Positions 44,027 to 51,601 of a stretch of 64,000 nt of DNA are shown in pieces. Each line of letters starts with the position of its first letter. Positions within the stretch are counted from its first letter, which is position 1. The notes beneath the pieces are model-generated. The model made no database searches. It saw nothing but the letters and a program-made list of their open reading frames with translations, and was not told where the DNA came from. The stretch is from NCBI GenBank assembly GCA_021324455.1, contig JAJPJA010000033.1, positions 21,973-85,972 of the forward strand, in the 5' to 3' direction. This DNA is from Pseudomonadota bacterium. Lineage in GTDB: Bacteria; Desulfobacterota; Binatia; Binatales; Binataceae. Both the position numbers and the translations under genes were made by a program.

Positions 44027-45403
44027 ATGACAAGCCGTAAGCAAACCCGTTGGTCCTCGTTTCTGTCCGCGGTGCTGACCGCCGCGGGTTTACTCCTGCT
44101 GCCGGGGGTTATCGCGATGACGCCGGCGCGCGCGCTGGCCCAGGCCAAATTCGACCCCGCCGCCTTTGAGGCGCTGGCCGATGCGGGCTCGTCCGACACG
44201 ATCCCGCCCGGCACCCGGATCACGCTGCAGAATTGGCAGCAATACCGGCGCTTCATGCCCGTGGGCCTGCAGGCGCTTTACGCGGGGAAATATTTCTGGA
44301 AGTTCGGGCCCGAAGCGGATTACACCATCGAAGTCGGACCGACGCTCACCATTCCGATGCCCAAAAAGTTCGCTGCGGACACCGAAAAATATGCCGGGCA
44401 GACGCGGCTTAAGCAAATCGAAACCGGCGGCTACACGATTGAGAACTACCAGGCCGGATTGCCTTTCCCCAGGCCCAGGGACCCGCAGCTCGGGTACAAG
44501 GTGGCGTATAACAACTGGTACTACTGGCGTCCCTATGTTTACACCTATCTCTCGACGCTCTACCGCGTTGACCGCAACATGAGCGTGTACCGGACCACCG
44601 GCGGGGTTAACAACTGGCGCGTCGCACACTTGAGCGACGGCGACATGCCGATGACCATGCCTTACGCCGGTCCGTACTTCCTGCTGATTCGCAACCCCCA
44701 GTTTACCCCCGAACAGAACCGCTATCTCACCACCCTCCAGATGCTGTACAGCGACCCGGCGCACGTTCAGGATTCCTACATATTCCTGCCCTCGCTGAGG
44801 CGTTCCCTGCGGCTTTCAACCGCCTCGCGCTGCGCGCCGCTGACGGGCAGCGACTGGGTATACGACGACAACGGCGGCGGAATGTATTTCCAGGTTCCCT
44901 ATTTCAACATCAAGGTGCTCGGCAAAAAGAAAGTTCTTGCCCTGGTGCACGAAAAGCAATGTACGAAGGCGGACAAGAAGGATTGCTTCACCATTGCCGG
45001 TTCGGTTCCGGGATGGCCCAAGCCGGAGCTTGGCCCCTGGGAGGTAATCGACGCCTATGTCCTGGACATGACGCCGCTGCCGGCGCTGGGCCGCTATTGT
45101 TATCCGCACAAGATCGCTTACATCGCCAACACCGACGCCTGGGTCCTGGTATGGTGGGAAGTCTACGACAACAACGGCAACTTCTGGAAAATCGACAAGG
45201 CCTCGTACCGGCCGGTACCGATCGGCGGCGGAGAATCGACCACGATCAACGGAATCGTCGATGCCTCAGTACTGGACGTGCAGGATTCGCACGCCAGTAT
45301 TTCGCTTAACAGCGATGTCAGGGTCGACAACGAGGTCGACGCCGAACTGCAGAACGCCAAGATATGGGGTTTTCCCGGCGGTCTCGATCGCGTGATGCGC
45401 TGA
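44027..45403 (+). CDS. DUF1329 family periplasmic/outer-membrane protein
   Basis: A 458-residue protein with signal peptide WSSFLSAVLTAAGLLLLPGVIAMTPARALAQ. The mature sequence has LQNWQQYRRFMPVGLQALYAGKYFWK, then the DUF1329 core: FPRPRDPQLGYKVAYNNWYYW, LPSLRRSLRLSTASRCAP and GSDWVYDDNGGG. DUF1329 is LolB-like in fold and predicted to bind lipids. Pairing with DUF1302 is the norm; usually an RND permease accompanies them, but none is present in the window. GGAGAGGA before the ATG sets the start. A strong hairpin terminator ends the operon. Confidence 0.86.
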   Translation: MTSRKQTRWSSFLSAVLTAAGLLLLPGVIAMTPARALAQAKFDPAAFEALADAGSSDTIPPGTRITLQNWQQYRRFMPVGLQALYAGKYFWKFGPEADYTIEVGPTLTIPMPKKFAADTEKYAGQTRLKQIETGGYTIENYQAGLPFPRPRDPQLGYKVAYNNWYYWRPYVYTYLSTLYRVDRNMSVYRTTGGVNNWRVAHLSDGDMPMTMPYAGPYFLLIRNPQFTPEQNRYLTTLQMLYSDPAHVQDSYIFLPSLRRSLRLSTASRCAPLTGSDWVYDDNGGGMYFQVPYFNIKVLGKKKVLALVHEKQCTKADKKDCFTIAGSVPGWPKPELGPWEVIDAYVLDMTPLPALGRYCYPHKIAYIANTDAWVLVWWEVYDNNGNFWKIDKASYRPVPIGGGESTTINGIVDASVLDVQDSHASISLNSDVRVDNEVDAELQNAKIWGFPGGLDRVMR

Positions 45404-45480
45404 TTGGACGCACGAAAACTGCCGGACTTGAGCCGGCGCGGGCCGCGCGGCTTTTGTCCCTGCCTCAGCTCTGAATGAGT

Positions 45481-45522
45481 AAAAACTCAGGACGCGGGCG
45501 TCAGCCCGCGTCCTGAGTTTTT
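45481..45522. terminator. Bidirectional intrinsic terminator
   Basis: A perfect 19-bp inverted repeat with a GTCA tetraloop: the left arm begins AAAAACTCAGGACG and the right arm ends CGTCCTGAGTTTTT. It therefore has a T-run on both strands. It lies between the convergent DUF1329 and CADD genes and should stop transcription from both. Confidence 0.9.
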
Positions 45523-45602
45523 GGAGAAGTGCCCCGGTGCGGAGCAGGAATCTCAAGGCGGCCTCTGACCGACGCCGATCCGGTACCACACGCCGGTCCG
45601 GC

Positions 45603-46262
45603 TTAGACTCCGTCCAGCATCGTCCACAGGGCGCCCAGCGCGGTGCCGGCGCCTTCGATCGCGCTACGCGCCTGATCGGGAGCGGCCGCGCGGCGCTCCA
45701 GCAATCGCGCGGTGGTCTGGGCGTGATAGACGTCGGCGGTCTGATGTGCGGTGAAGAAGCTCAGAGCGCGCCCGGCGCTGATACCATAGAATTGGCGCAG
45801 CCCTTCGATCTTGGCCGCGGCGACCGCTGGAATCTGCGCCTCGTACACATACAGCGCGGCCAGCCCCGCGCTGACCGAGCCCTCGCGCGCGAGCCGATCG
45901 AACGTATCAACCAGGGTGCGCGTGGAAGGCGAGGGTGCCGCCGCCAGCACCGCCTCGCGCGCGGTTCCCAATGCTTCGGCAAACCGCAGCCACAGCTCCG
46001 GATGGTTATCGGGGCCGCGTTCCTCGTCGATCAGGTTGTCCAGCAGCGCCTGACGGGTTTCCAGGTCGTCGCAGCGTGAGTGAATCGCGCTCAGATAACG
46101 GGGAAAGGCTTCCACGTGCCGGTAGTATTGGACCGCGTAATTGCGCAGGCGCTCAAGCGTCAGGCCGCCGGCGCTCCAGGCCTGATAAAACGGATGCTTG
46201 AGCAGGCTGCGTTCTTCCACCATCGCGTTCAGGGTGACGATGAGTTCGCTTTGATGTGCCAT
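45603..46262 (-). CDS. CADD-family para-aminobenzoate synthase (heme-oxygenase-like diiron protein)
   Basis: A 219-residue all-helical protein of the TenA/PqqC-like superfamily, CADD branch (TIGR04305-like). Compared from memory with Chlamydia CADD, whose metal ligands are Glu81, His88, Glu142, His174, Asp178 and His181, this protein has Glu80, His87 (DNHPELW), Glu141 (YVYEAQIP), His173, Asp177 and His180 (TAHQTADVYH). The residues consumed to make para-aminobenzoate, Tyr27 and Lys152, correspond to Tyr26 (KHPFYQAW) and Lys151 (AAAKIEGL). It probably supplies folate precursors by a self-sacrificing, oxygen-dependent route. It ends at a strong terminator and is divergent from a membrane protein. 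Confidence 0.85.
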   Translation of the reverse strand: MAHQSELIVTLNAMVEERSLLKHPFYQAWSAGGLTLERLRNYAVQYYRHVEAFPRYLSAIHSRCDDLETRQALLDNLIDEERGPDNHPELWLRFAEALGTAREAVLAAAPSPSTRTLVDTFDRLAREGSVSAGLAALYVYEAQIPAVAAAKIEGLRQFYGISAGRALSFFTAHQTADVYHAQTTARLLERRAAAPDQARSAIEGAGTALGALWTMLDGV

Positions 46263-46417
46263 CGAATCCTCAAAACCGGCGAAATTGTCTGCGTTGCGGA
46301 CCTAACCGGCCCCGACATTTTGGGTGAAGGCGCCGCCAATATCAACCAGTCGGCTGGGGATAAAAAAGAGATCGGCGGCCGCGGCATGGCCTGCGCCGCC
46401 TGAATCGGGTTGATAAC

Positions 46418-46927
46418 ATGGCCCTGCATGACGGGTCGCATGAAACCAGGCGCGGGCCGGGCGGTCGTGAGGTGAACGGGGTTCTGACGCTCGCATTGTG
46501 GCTGCACGTGGCGGCGGCCTCGTGGTGGATTCTGGCCAGCGTCACGATTGCGGTTGGGGGAGCCGCGGTCGGTTCGGAGGGCGTTGAAGGCAGGGAATTC
46601 ATGACCCGGGTGGTGCCCAGGCTCAACGGCGCCAACGCCGCCGCGGCGGCGATTGTGCTGGCCACCGGCGTGATCAACATCTACGCTGCCGGCGCGCGGC
46701 GGCGATTTCATTTTTCTCCCGCATTCACCTGGATTCTGGCGGCCAAGGCCGGACTATACGTTGTGATGGCGGCGGCGCTGATGGCGTCGTTCAAGGCGGC
46801 GCGCGCAGCCGCCACCAACGACAGCCCGCAGAGCCGGCGCGCCGGAAAATTGGCGGCGCTGGCCGCGGCCGCCGCGATCGCCGGCACCGGCGCGATGATG
46901 CTGGGGGTTTGGCTGGCCGGCGAATGA
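46418..46927 (+). CDS. Four-helix membrane protein (CopD-like)
   Basis: A hydrophobic protein of up to 169 residues with four predicted membrane segments: LTLALWLHVAAASWWILASVTIAVG, AAAIVLATGVINIYAAG, WILAAKAGLYVVMAAALMAS and the C-terminal GAMMLGVWLAG. The LHV helix with a conserved His and the overall plan resemble CopD/DUF2214-type proteins, but identity is uncertain. The N-terminal 18 residues are not hydrophobic; a GTG at 46,472 (VNGVLTLALWLHVAA) may be the true start. A MBL-fold hydrolase follows 8 bp later. Confidence 0.62.
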   Translation: MALHDGSHETRRGPGGREVNGVLTLALWLHVAAASWWILASVTIAVGGAAVGSEGVEGREFMTRVVPRLNGANAAAAAIVLATGVINIYAAGARRRFHFSPAFTWILAAKAGLYVVMAAALMASFKAARAAATNDSPQSRRAGKLAALAAAAAIAGTGAMMLGVWLAGE

Positions 46928-46934
46928 GCGCACA

Positions 46935-47885
46935 ATGGTGATGCGCGGGGCCAAGCCGGAATTTGCCCTGCCGGGTGAACCAGAAGTGCAGACTCCACCG
47001 CAGATTCAAGTCGGTTCTTTCAAGGTGGCATTCCTGACCGACGGCCTATGGTTAAACGACGGCGGATGCATGTTCGGCGTCGTGCCGCGCGAATTGTGGA
47101 AGAAGGATCATCCGCCGGACGATCAGAACCGGATCCGCCTCAATCTGACCTGTCCCCTGATCATCCGCGGAAGCGACGCGGTGCTGGTCGATACCGGAAT
47201 CGGCAATCGGCTCAGGGACGTGGAGCGCAGGATTTTCGGCCATGACGACGGCTGGCTACCCGACGGCCTCAAGGCGATGGGCATGGAGCCGGGCGACGTC
47301 ACGCACGTGGTGCTGAGCCATCTTCATTTCGATCATTGCGGCGGCGTGGTGCGGCGGCGCGACACGGGCGGCTTCGCCGCGGCGTTTCCGCGCGCCCGCT
47401 GCTTCGTGCAGCGCGGTGAAATCGAGGTCGCGCGCTCGGGCGGCAACGAGCGGCTGCGCGCCGCTTACCGGCATGCCGCCGAATGCCTGGAGCCGATTAA
47501 GGATATGCTGGAGCCGATTGCCGGCGACACCCTCATAATTCCGGGCGTGCGGGCGCTGGTGACCGGCGGCCACACCACGGACCATCAGGTGATCATGGCG
47601 CAGGACGGCGGCGAGGCGTTCGTGCATCTGGCCGATATCGTTCCGACCCGCTCACATATGAAAGGCCCGTGGAATCAGGCGTACGATTTGGACGCGCTCA
47701 CCACGATGGAACGCAAGGCGGACTATTTGGGGCGCGCCGCGGCCGGCAAGTGGTGGGTCTCGTTTGCTCATGACGATCGAATTTTTACCGCGCATGTCGT
47801 CAGAGAACAGGGTAAACTAAAGCTGAGCGACGCGCTTGCCGTACCGGATCATTACGGCAGCGGTTTGCCGGCGGGGCGGATTTGA
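46935..47885 (+). CDS. MBL-fold metallo-hydrolase
   Basis: A 316-residue metallo-beta-lactamase-fold protein. The zinc motif is VVLSHLHFDHCGGVV (HxHxDH), with VDTGIGNRL before it, His in ALVTGGHTTDHQVI (third metal group) and Asp in FVHLADIVPT. Residues ~27-45 (SFKVAFLTDGLWLNDGG) are typical of AHL-lactonase- or glyoxalase-II-related hydrolases. The substrate (lactone, ester or thioester) is unknown. The tight spacing behind the four-helix membrane protein suggests a two-gene operon. Confidence 0.85.
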   Translation: MVMRGAKPEFALPGEPEVQTPPQIQVGSFKVAFLTDGLWLNDGGCMFGVVPRELWKKDHPPDDQNRIRLNLTCPLIIRGSDAVLVDTGIGNRLRDVERRIFGHDDGWLPDGLKAMGMEPGDVTHVVLSHLHFDHCGGVVRRRDTGGFAAAFPRARCFVQRGEIEVARSGGNERLRAAYRHAAECLEPIKDMLEPIAGDTLIIPGVRALVTGGHTTDHQVIMAQDGGEAFVHLADIVPTRSHMKGPWNQAYDLDALTTMERKADYLGRAAAGKWWVSFAHDDRIFTAHVVREQGKLKLSDALAVPDHYGSGLPAGRI

Positions 47886-48042
47886 GTTGGGAGCAAGGAG
47901 ATTGTGCAGGGAAAAAAAACCGGACCGGAAATGTGGATTGACCATGCAACGCGGGGACAGGAATGGGCTGGAGGCGCTCCGCCGGCGCGCGGCAAGCTAT
48001 CGCCGGAGCGCATCATGGACGAGAGATGCGTAAAAATCCACC

Positions 48043-48091
48043 TTGATTGTCCCTGAGAGCGTTCGTTATAATTTTACTGGACACTTGTGTC
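48043..48091 (+). promoter_or_regulatory. Sigma-70 promoter of prkA with an inverted repeat at the start site
   Basis: TTGATT, an 18-bp spacer, then a perfect TATAAT. The expected start, near 48,079, falls at GACAC-TT-GTGTC (48,080-48,091), a possible operator. About 105 nt of leader follow before AAAAGGAG and the prkA ATG. The preceding stretch from 47,886 has no evident gene. Confidence 0.55.
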
Positions 48092-48184
48092 AAAAATAGC
48101 ACATACCACCCAGACCACCGGAGTGACGCAACCAACCCGCCTCGCAGTCACGGAGGTCAAGCGGAGCAAAAAAGGAGTTACCGA

Positions 48185-50119
48185 ATGGTCGATGTCAACG
48201 CTTTCGAGCGTGTCATAAAGGAGGACCGCGCGCTGCGCGCCTCCAAACAATGGCGTGGTACCCTGCTTGAATACCTCGAGAAAGTTAAATCCGATCCCAC
48301 CGGTACCAAGTTGGCGCATGCTCGGATTTACGACCTGATTATTTCAGCAGGGCTGCGGGATATCCAGGAAAGCGACGATCCGCGGACCCGGCGGCTGTAC
48401 AAAGACGAGCCGATCAAAGTGTTCAATTTTTTCGCCGACGAGTTTTTCGGCATCGAAAAGACCATCGCCCAGCTCGTCCGCTATTTCCATTCCGCCTCGC
48501 TCAAGGGCGAGGAAAGCCGGCAGGTCCTGTATCTGATGGGACCGGTCGGATCGGGCAAGAGTTCGCTGGTCGAGCGTTTGCAGCGCGGGCTGGAGCAGGC
48601 GGCGCCGATCTACGCGATCGAGGGCTGCCCGATGCATGAAGAGCCGCTGCATCTGATCCCGCGTCATCTGCGCAAGGAATTCGAAAAGATGCTCGGCGCG
48701 CATATCGAGGGCGACCTGTGCCCGGTATGCCGCTATCGCCTCAAGGAGGAATTCGGCCTGCGCTACGAGGAATTCCCGGTTGAGACGGTGAGCTTCTCCA
48801 AACGCAACCGCGCCGGTATCGGCGTGGTGCCGCCGGTCGATCCCAACAACCAGGACACTTCGGTGCTGATCGGTTCGGAGGATATTTCCAAGCTGGATCA
48901 GTATTCCGAAGGCGACCCGCGGGTGCTGGAACTGAACGGCGCGCTCAACGTCGGCAATCGCGGCCTGGTCGAGTTCATCGAGGTGTTCAAGAACGAAACC
49001 GAATACCTCCACGCGATGATCACCGCCACCCAGGAGAAGGTGATCCCGGCCCCCGGCCGCCACGGCATGGTCTATGTCGATACCTGCATCGTGGCGCATT
49101 CCAACGAGGCCGAGTGGCAGAAGTTCAAGGCCGACCACACCAACGAAGCGATCCTCGACCGCATCGCGGTGGTGAAGGTGCCCTACAACCTGCGGCTCTC
49201 GGAAGAGGTGAAGATCTATCAGAAGATCATCCGCAACTCGGATTTCCGCGCCCACGTCGCGCCGCATACGCTGGAACTGGCCTCGATGTTCGCGATTCTG
49301 TCGCGCCTGGAGCCTACCTCCAAGTGCGACCTGATGACCAAGCTCAAGCTGTACAACGGCGAAGAGGTGGTCGAGAAGGGGCGCACCAAGAAGATCGACG
49401 TGCAGGAGCTCAAGGAAGACGCCAAGCGCGAGGGCATGTCGGGCATCTCCACCCGCTTCATCATGAAGGCGCTGGACAACGCGCTGTCGGACAACGTGCT
49501 GGGCAACTGCATCAATCCGATCAACGTGCGCGAGGCGTTGATCTCGATGACCAAGGAGGCGGACCTGCCCGACGACACGCGCAAGCAGTACCTGGAATTC
49601 CTGCAGGACACTTTGCACAAGGAATACCTGGAGCTGCTGGAGAAGGAGATCACGCGGGCGTTCGTTTACTCCTACCAGGAGCAGGCCGAGTCGCTGTTCC
49701 AGAACTACCTCGATCACGCCGAGGCCTACGTCAACAAGACCAAGGTGCGCGACCGCAACACCAAGGAGGAACTCAATCCCGACGAGGGCTTCCTCAAATC
49801 GATCGAGGAGCAGATCGCGATTATCGGTTCGGCGGCGGAAGGTTTCCGGCAGGAAGTGATAGCCTACCTGTGGTCGGTGTCGCGCCGCGGCGAGAAGATC
49901 AGCTATCGCAGCTACGAGCCGCTTAAGGAAGCGATCGAGAAGAAGCTGATGACTTCGGTGCGCGACATCTCGCGGATCATCACCAAGGCGCGCACCCGCG
50001 ACGAGGAGCAGACCGAGAAGTACAGCTCGATGGTGCAGAATCTGCTGGACAACGGCTACTGCGAATCGTGCGTCGACGTGGTCCTGAAGTACGCCGCCAA
50101 CAACCTGTGGAAGGACTGA
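48185..50119 (+). CDS. prkA: PrkA serine protein kinase/AAA+ protein (YeaG family)
   Basis: A 644-residue protein with an AAA+ domain and a C-terminal PrkA kinase-like domain. Walker A is GPVGSGKSSLVE (residues 119-126). GCPMHEEPLHLIPRHLR, HIEGDLCPVCRYRL (a CxxC), NRGLVEFIEVFKNETEYLHAMI and YVDTCIVAHSNEAEWQ are family hallmarks. E. coli YeaG is a protein kinase induced by starvation and acid; recent work on Bacillus PrkA also suggests protease-like activity. GGAG 8 bp upstream fixes the ATG. It is followed by an intrinsic terminator and then by its usual partners yeaH-like and spoVR. Confidence 0.95.
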   Translation: MVDVNAFERVIKEDRALRASKQWRGTLLEYLEKVKSDPTGTKLAHARIYDLIISAGLRDIQESDDPRTRRLYKDEPIKVFNFFADEFFGIEKTIAQLVRYFHSASLKGEESRQVLYLMGPVGSGKSSLVERLQRGLEQAAPIYAIEGCPMHEEPLHLIPRHLRKEFEKMLGAHIEGDLCPVCRYRLKEEFGLRYEEFPVETVSFSKRNRAGIGVVPPVDPNNQDTSVLIGSEDISKLDQYSEGDPRVLELNGALNVGNRGLVEFIEVFKNETEYLHAMITATQEKVIPAPGRHGMVYVDTCIVAHSNEAEWQKFKADHTNEAILDRIAVVKVPYNLRLSEEVKIYQKIIRNSDFRAHVAPHTLELASMFAILSRLEPTSKCDLMTKLKLYNGEEVVEKGRTKKIDVQELKEDAKREGMSGISTRFIMKALDNALSDNVLGNCINPINVREALISMTKEADLPDDTRKQYLEFLQDTLHKEYLELLEKEITRAFVYSYQEQAESLFQNYLDHAEAYVNKTKVRDRNTKEELNPDEGFLKSIEEQIAIIGSAAEGFRQEVIAYLWSVSRRGEKISYRSYEPLKEAIEKKLMTSVRDISRIITKARTRDEEQTEKYSSMVQNLLDNGYCESCVDVVLKYAANNLWKD

Positions 50120-50207
50120 CTCCACCCCGGGCCGGGCGCGAGCCTGGGCCGCGTTCGTCTCCGGCAGGCGATTAGGCGGTGTGCAAAGCCGGCGGGCAGA
50201 TCCTATC

Positions 50208-50265
50208 GGCGGGAGTGACGACGGCGGGCAGCTCAGGGCGTCCGCCCGAACTCCCGCCTTTTTTT
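50208..50265 (+). terminator. Intrinsic terminator between prkA and the yeaH-like gene
   Basis: GGCGGGAGT and ACTCCCGCC form a 9-bp outer stem enclosing a second GC-rich hairpin, followed by seven T residues. It separates prkA from its downstream partner genes, so those must rely on read-through or their own promoter. Confidence 0.85.
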
Positions 50266-50347
50266 GTCCCGCCGGCGCGCCATCCCATCGTAAAGCGGCG
50301 CGCGACTTTGGTTGAGCTGGGATCGTGCGCCTTTCAGCATGACAGCG

Positions 50348-50353
50348 TATAAT
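50348..50353 (+). promoter_or_regulatory. Perfect -10 box before the yeaH-like gene
   Basis: TATAAT lies 18 bp before the ATG, with no good -35 at the right distance. It may serve an activated or extended-type promoter for the yeaH-spoVR-aminotransferase unit. Confidence 0.35.
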
Positions 50354-50371
50354 TGGTTCAGCAGGTGAGCT

Positions 50372-51565
50372 ATGCCGCTGGTCGAATCAATCTTCCGTGA
50401 ATACCGCCCTTCGGATGCGGAGCGGTCCGACCGCTCGGCGGGCGACCGCCTGCGTCATCGGCAGAAGGTGCGCGAACTCATCCGGGAAAACATCTCCGAC
50501 ATCATTGCCGAGGAATCGATTATCGGCAAGGACAAGGATCGCATCATCAAGGTCCCCCTGCGCGGGATCAAGGAATACCGCTTCGTTTACGGCGAGAACG
50601 CGCCCGGCGTCGGCCAGGGCGACGGCAACAGCAAGCCCGGGCAGGTGGTGGGCAAGACCGGACGCGACGGCCAGGGCCAGGGTCAGGACCGCGCCGGCGA
50701 TCGTCCCGGCGTTGATTACTACGAGACCGACGTTACCCTGGAAGAACTGATCGAGATCATGTTCGAGGATCTCGAATTGCCCGATATGGAGCGCCGCGCC
50801 CTGCGCGAGATCGAGGCCGAGCGCAGCAGCAAGCGCAAGGGCTACCGCAAGGTCGGTATCCGCGTGCGTTTGGACAAGCGCCGCACGGCCAAGCAGCGCA
50901 TCATGCGCAAGCTCGCCAGCCATCATAACGATCGAGTCGAGTCGGGAGAGAAGGAGAAGGACCGCTTTCCCTTCCACGACGACGACCTCAAATACCGCCA
51001 CGTCGAGACCGAGATGCGCAAGGAGTCCAACGCGGTGGTGATCTGCGTGATGGACACTTCGGGCTCGATGGACACGATGAAGAAGTATTTGGCGCGCAGC
51101 TTCTTCTTTCTGCTCTATCAGTTCATCACCACGCGCTATCGCAACGTCGAAATCGTTTTTATCGGGCATCACACGGAAGCCAGCGAGGTGACCGAGGAAG
51201 AGTTCTTTCACAAGGGCGAATCGGGCGGTACGTTCATTTCGTCGGGTTATTTGAAGGCGCTGGAAATCATCCAGCAGCGCTATCATCCGTCGCTGTGGAA
51301 CATATACGCGTTCCACTGCTCGGATGGCGACAATTTCGACTCCGACAATCCTGCCGCGCTGCGGGCGGCCAAGGAGCTGTCCGAGGTCTGCAACCTGTTC
51401 GGCTACGGCGAGATCAAGCCGCTGGGGTCGCGTTATTACGAATCCTCGATGCTCAACGTATTCCGGCGGCTGGACGCGCCCAATTTCCAGACCGTGCTGA
51501 TCGAGCGCAAAGAGGATATCTGGCCTTCTTTCAAGGCTTTCCTGGCCAAGGAAAAATCGCAGTGA
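50372..51565 (+). CDS. yeaH: YeaH/YhbH family protein (DUF444, von Willebrand A-like)
   Basis: A 397-residue cytosolic protein, partner of PrkA. The N-terminal half is charged (RSAGDRLRHRQKVRELIRENISDIIAEESI) with a Gly/Gln-rich linker at ~88-112. The C-terminal half has a vWA-like MIDAS motif, DTSGSMD at residue 228, plus GGTFISSGYLKALEII and FHCSDGDNFDSDN. E. coli YeaH is co-expressed with YeaG under nutrient stress; its molecular role is unknown. The short leader and AGGTGA give the start. spoVR follows after 36 bp. Confidence 0.92.
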   Translation: MPLVESIFREYRPSDAERSDRSAGDRLRHRQKVRELIRENISDIIAEESIIGKDKDRIIKVPLRGIKEYRFVYGENAPGVGQGDGNSKPGQVVGKTGRDGQGQGQDRAGDRPGVDYYETDVTLEELIEIMFEDLELPDMERRALREIEAERSSKRKGYRKVGIRVRLDKRRTAKQRIMRKLASHHNDRVESGEKEKDRFPFHDDDLKYRHVETEMRKESNAVVICVMDTSGSMDTMKKYLARSFFFLLYQFITTRYRNVEIVFIGHHTEASEVTEEEFFHKGESGGTFISSGYLKALEIIQQRYHPSLWNIYAFHCSDGDNFDSDNPAALRAAKELSEVCNLFGYGEIKPLGSRYYESSMLNVFRRLDAPNFQTVLIERKEDIWPSFKAFLAKEKSQ

Positions 51566-51601
51566 AGCGGCGCAACTGGCAATCGTCCGGGAGCATTGAG
51601 A

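Noticed and set aside
47886..48184. Sigma-54 promoter upstream of prkA
   Set aside because: The nearest candidate (TGGATTGACCATGC) has 9 rather than 10 bp between GG and GC and lacks TTGC; a sigma-70 promoter fits better.
48344..50125. 593-residue reverse frame opposite prkA
   Set aside because: Complete overlap with the highly conserved PrkA sequence; no domain of its own.
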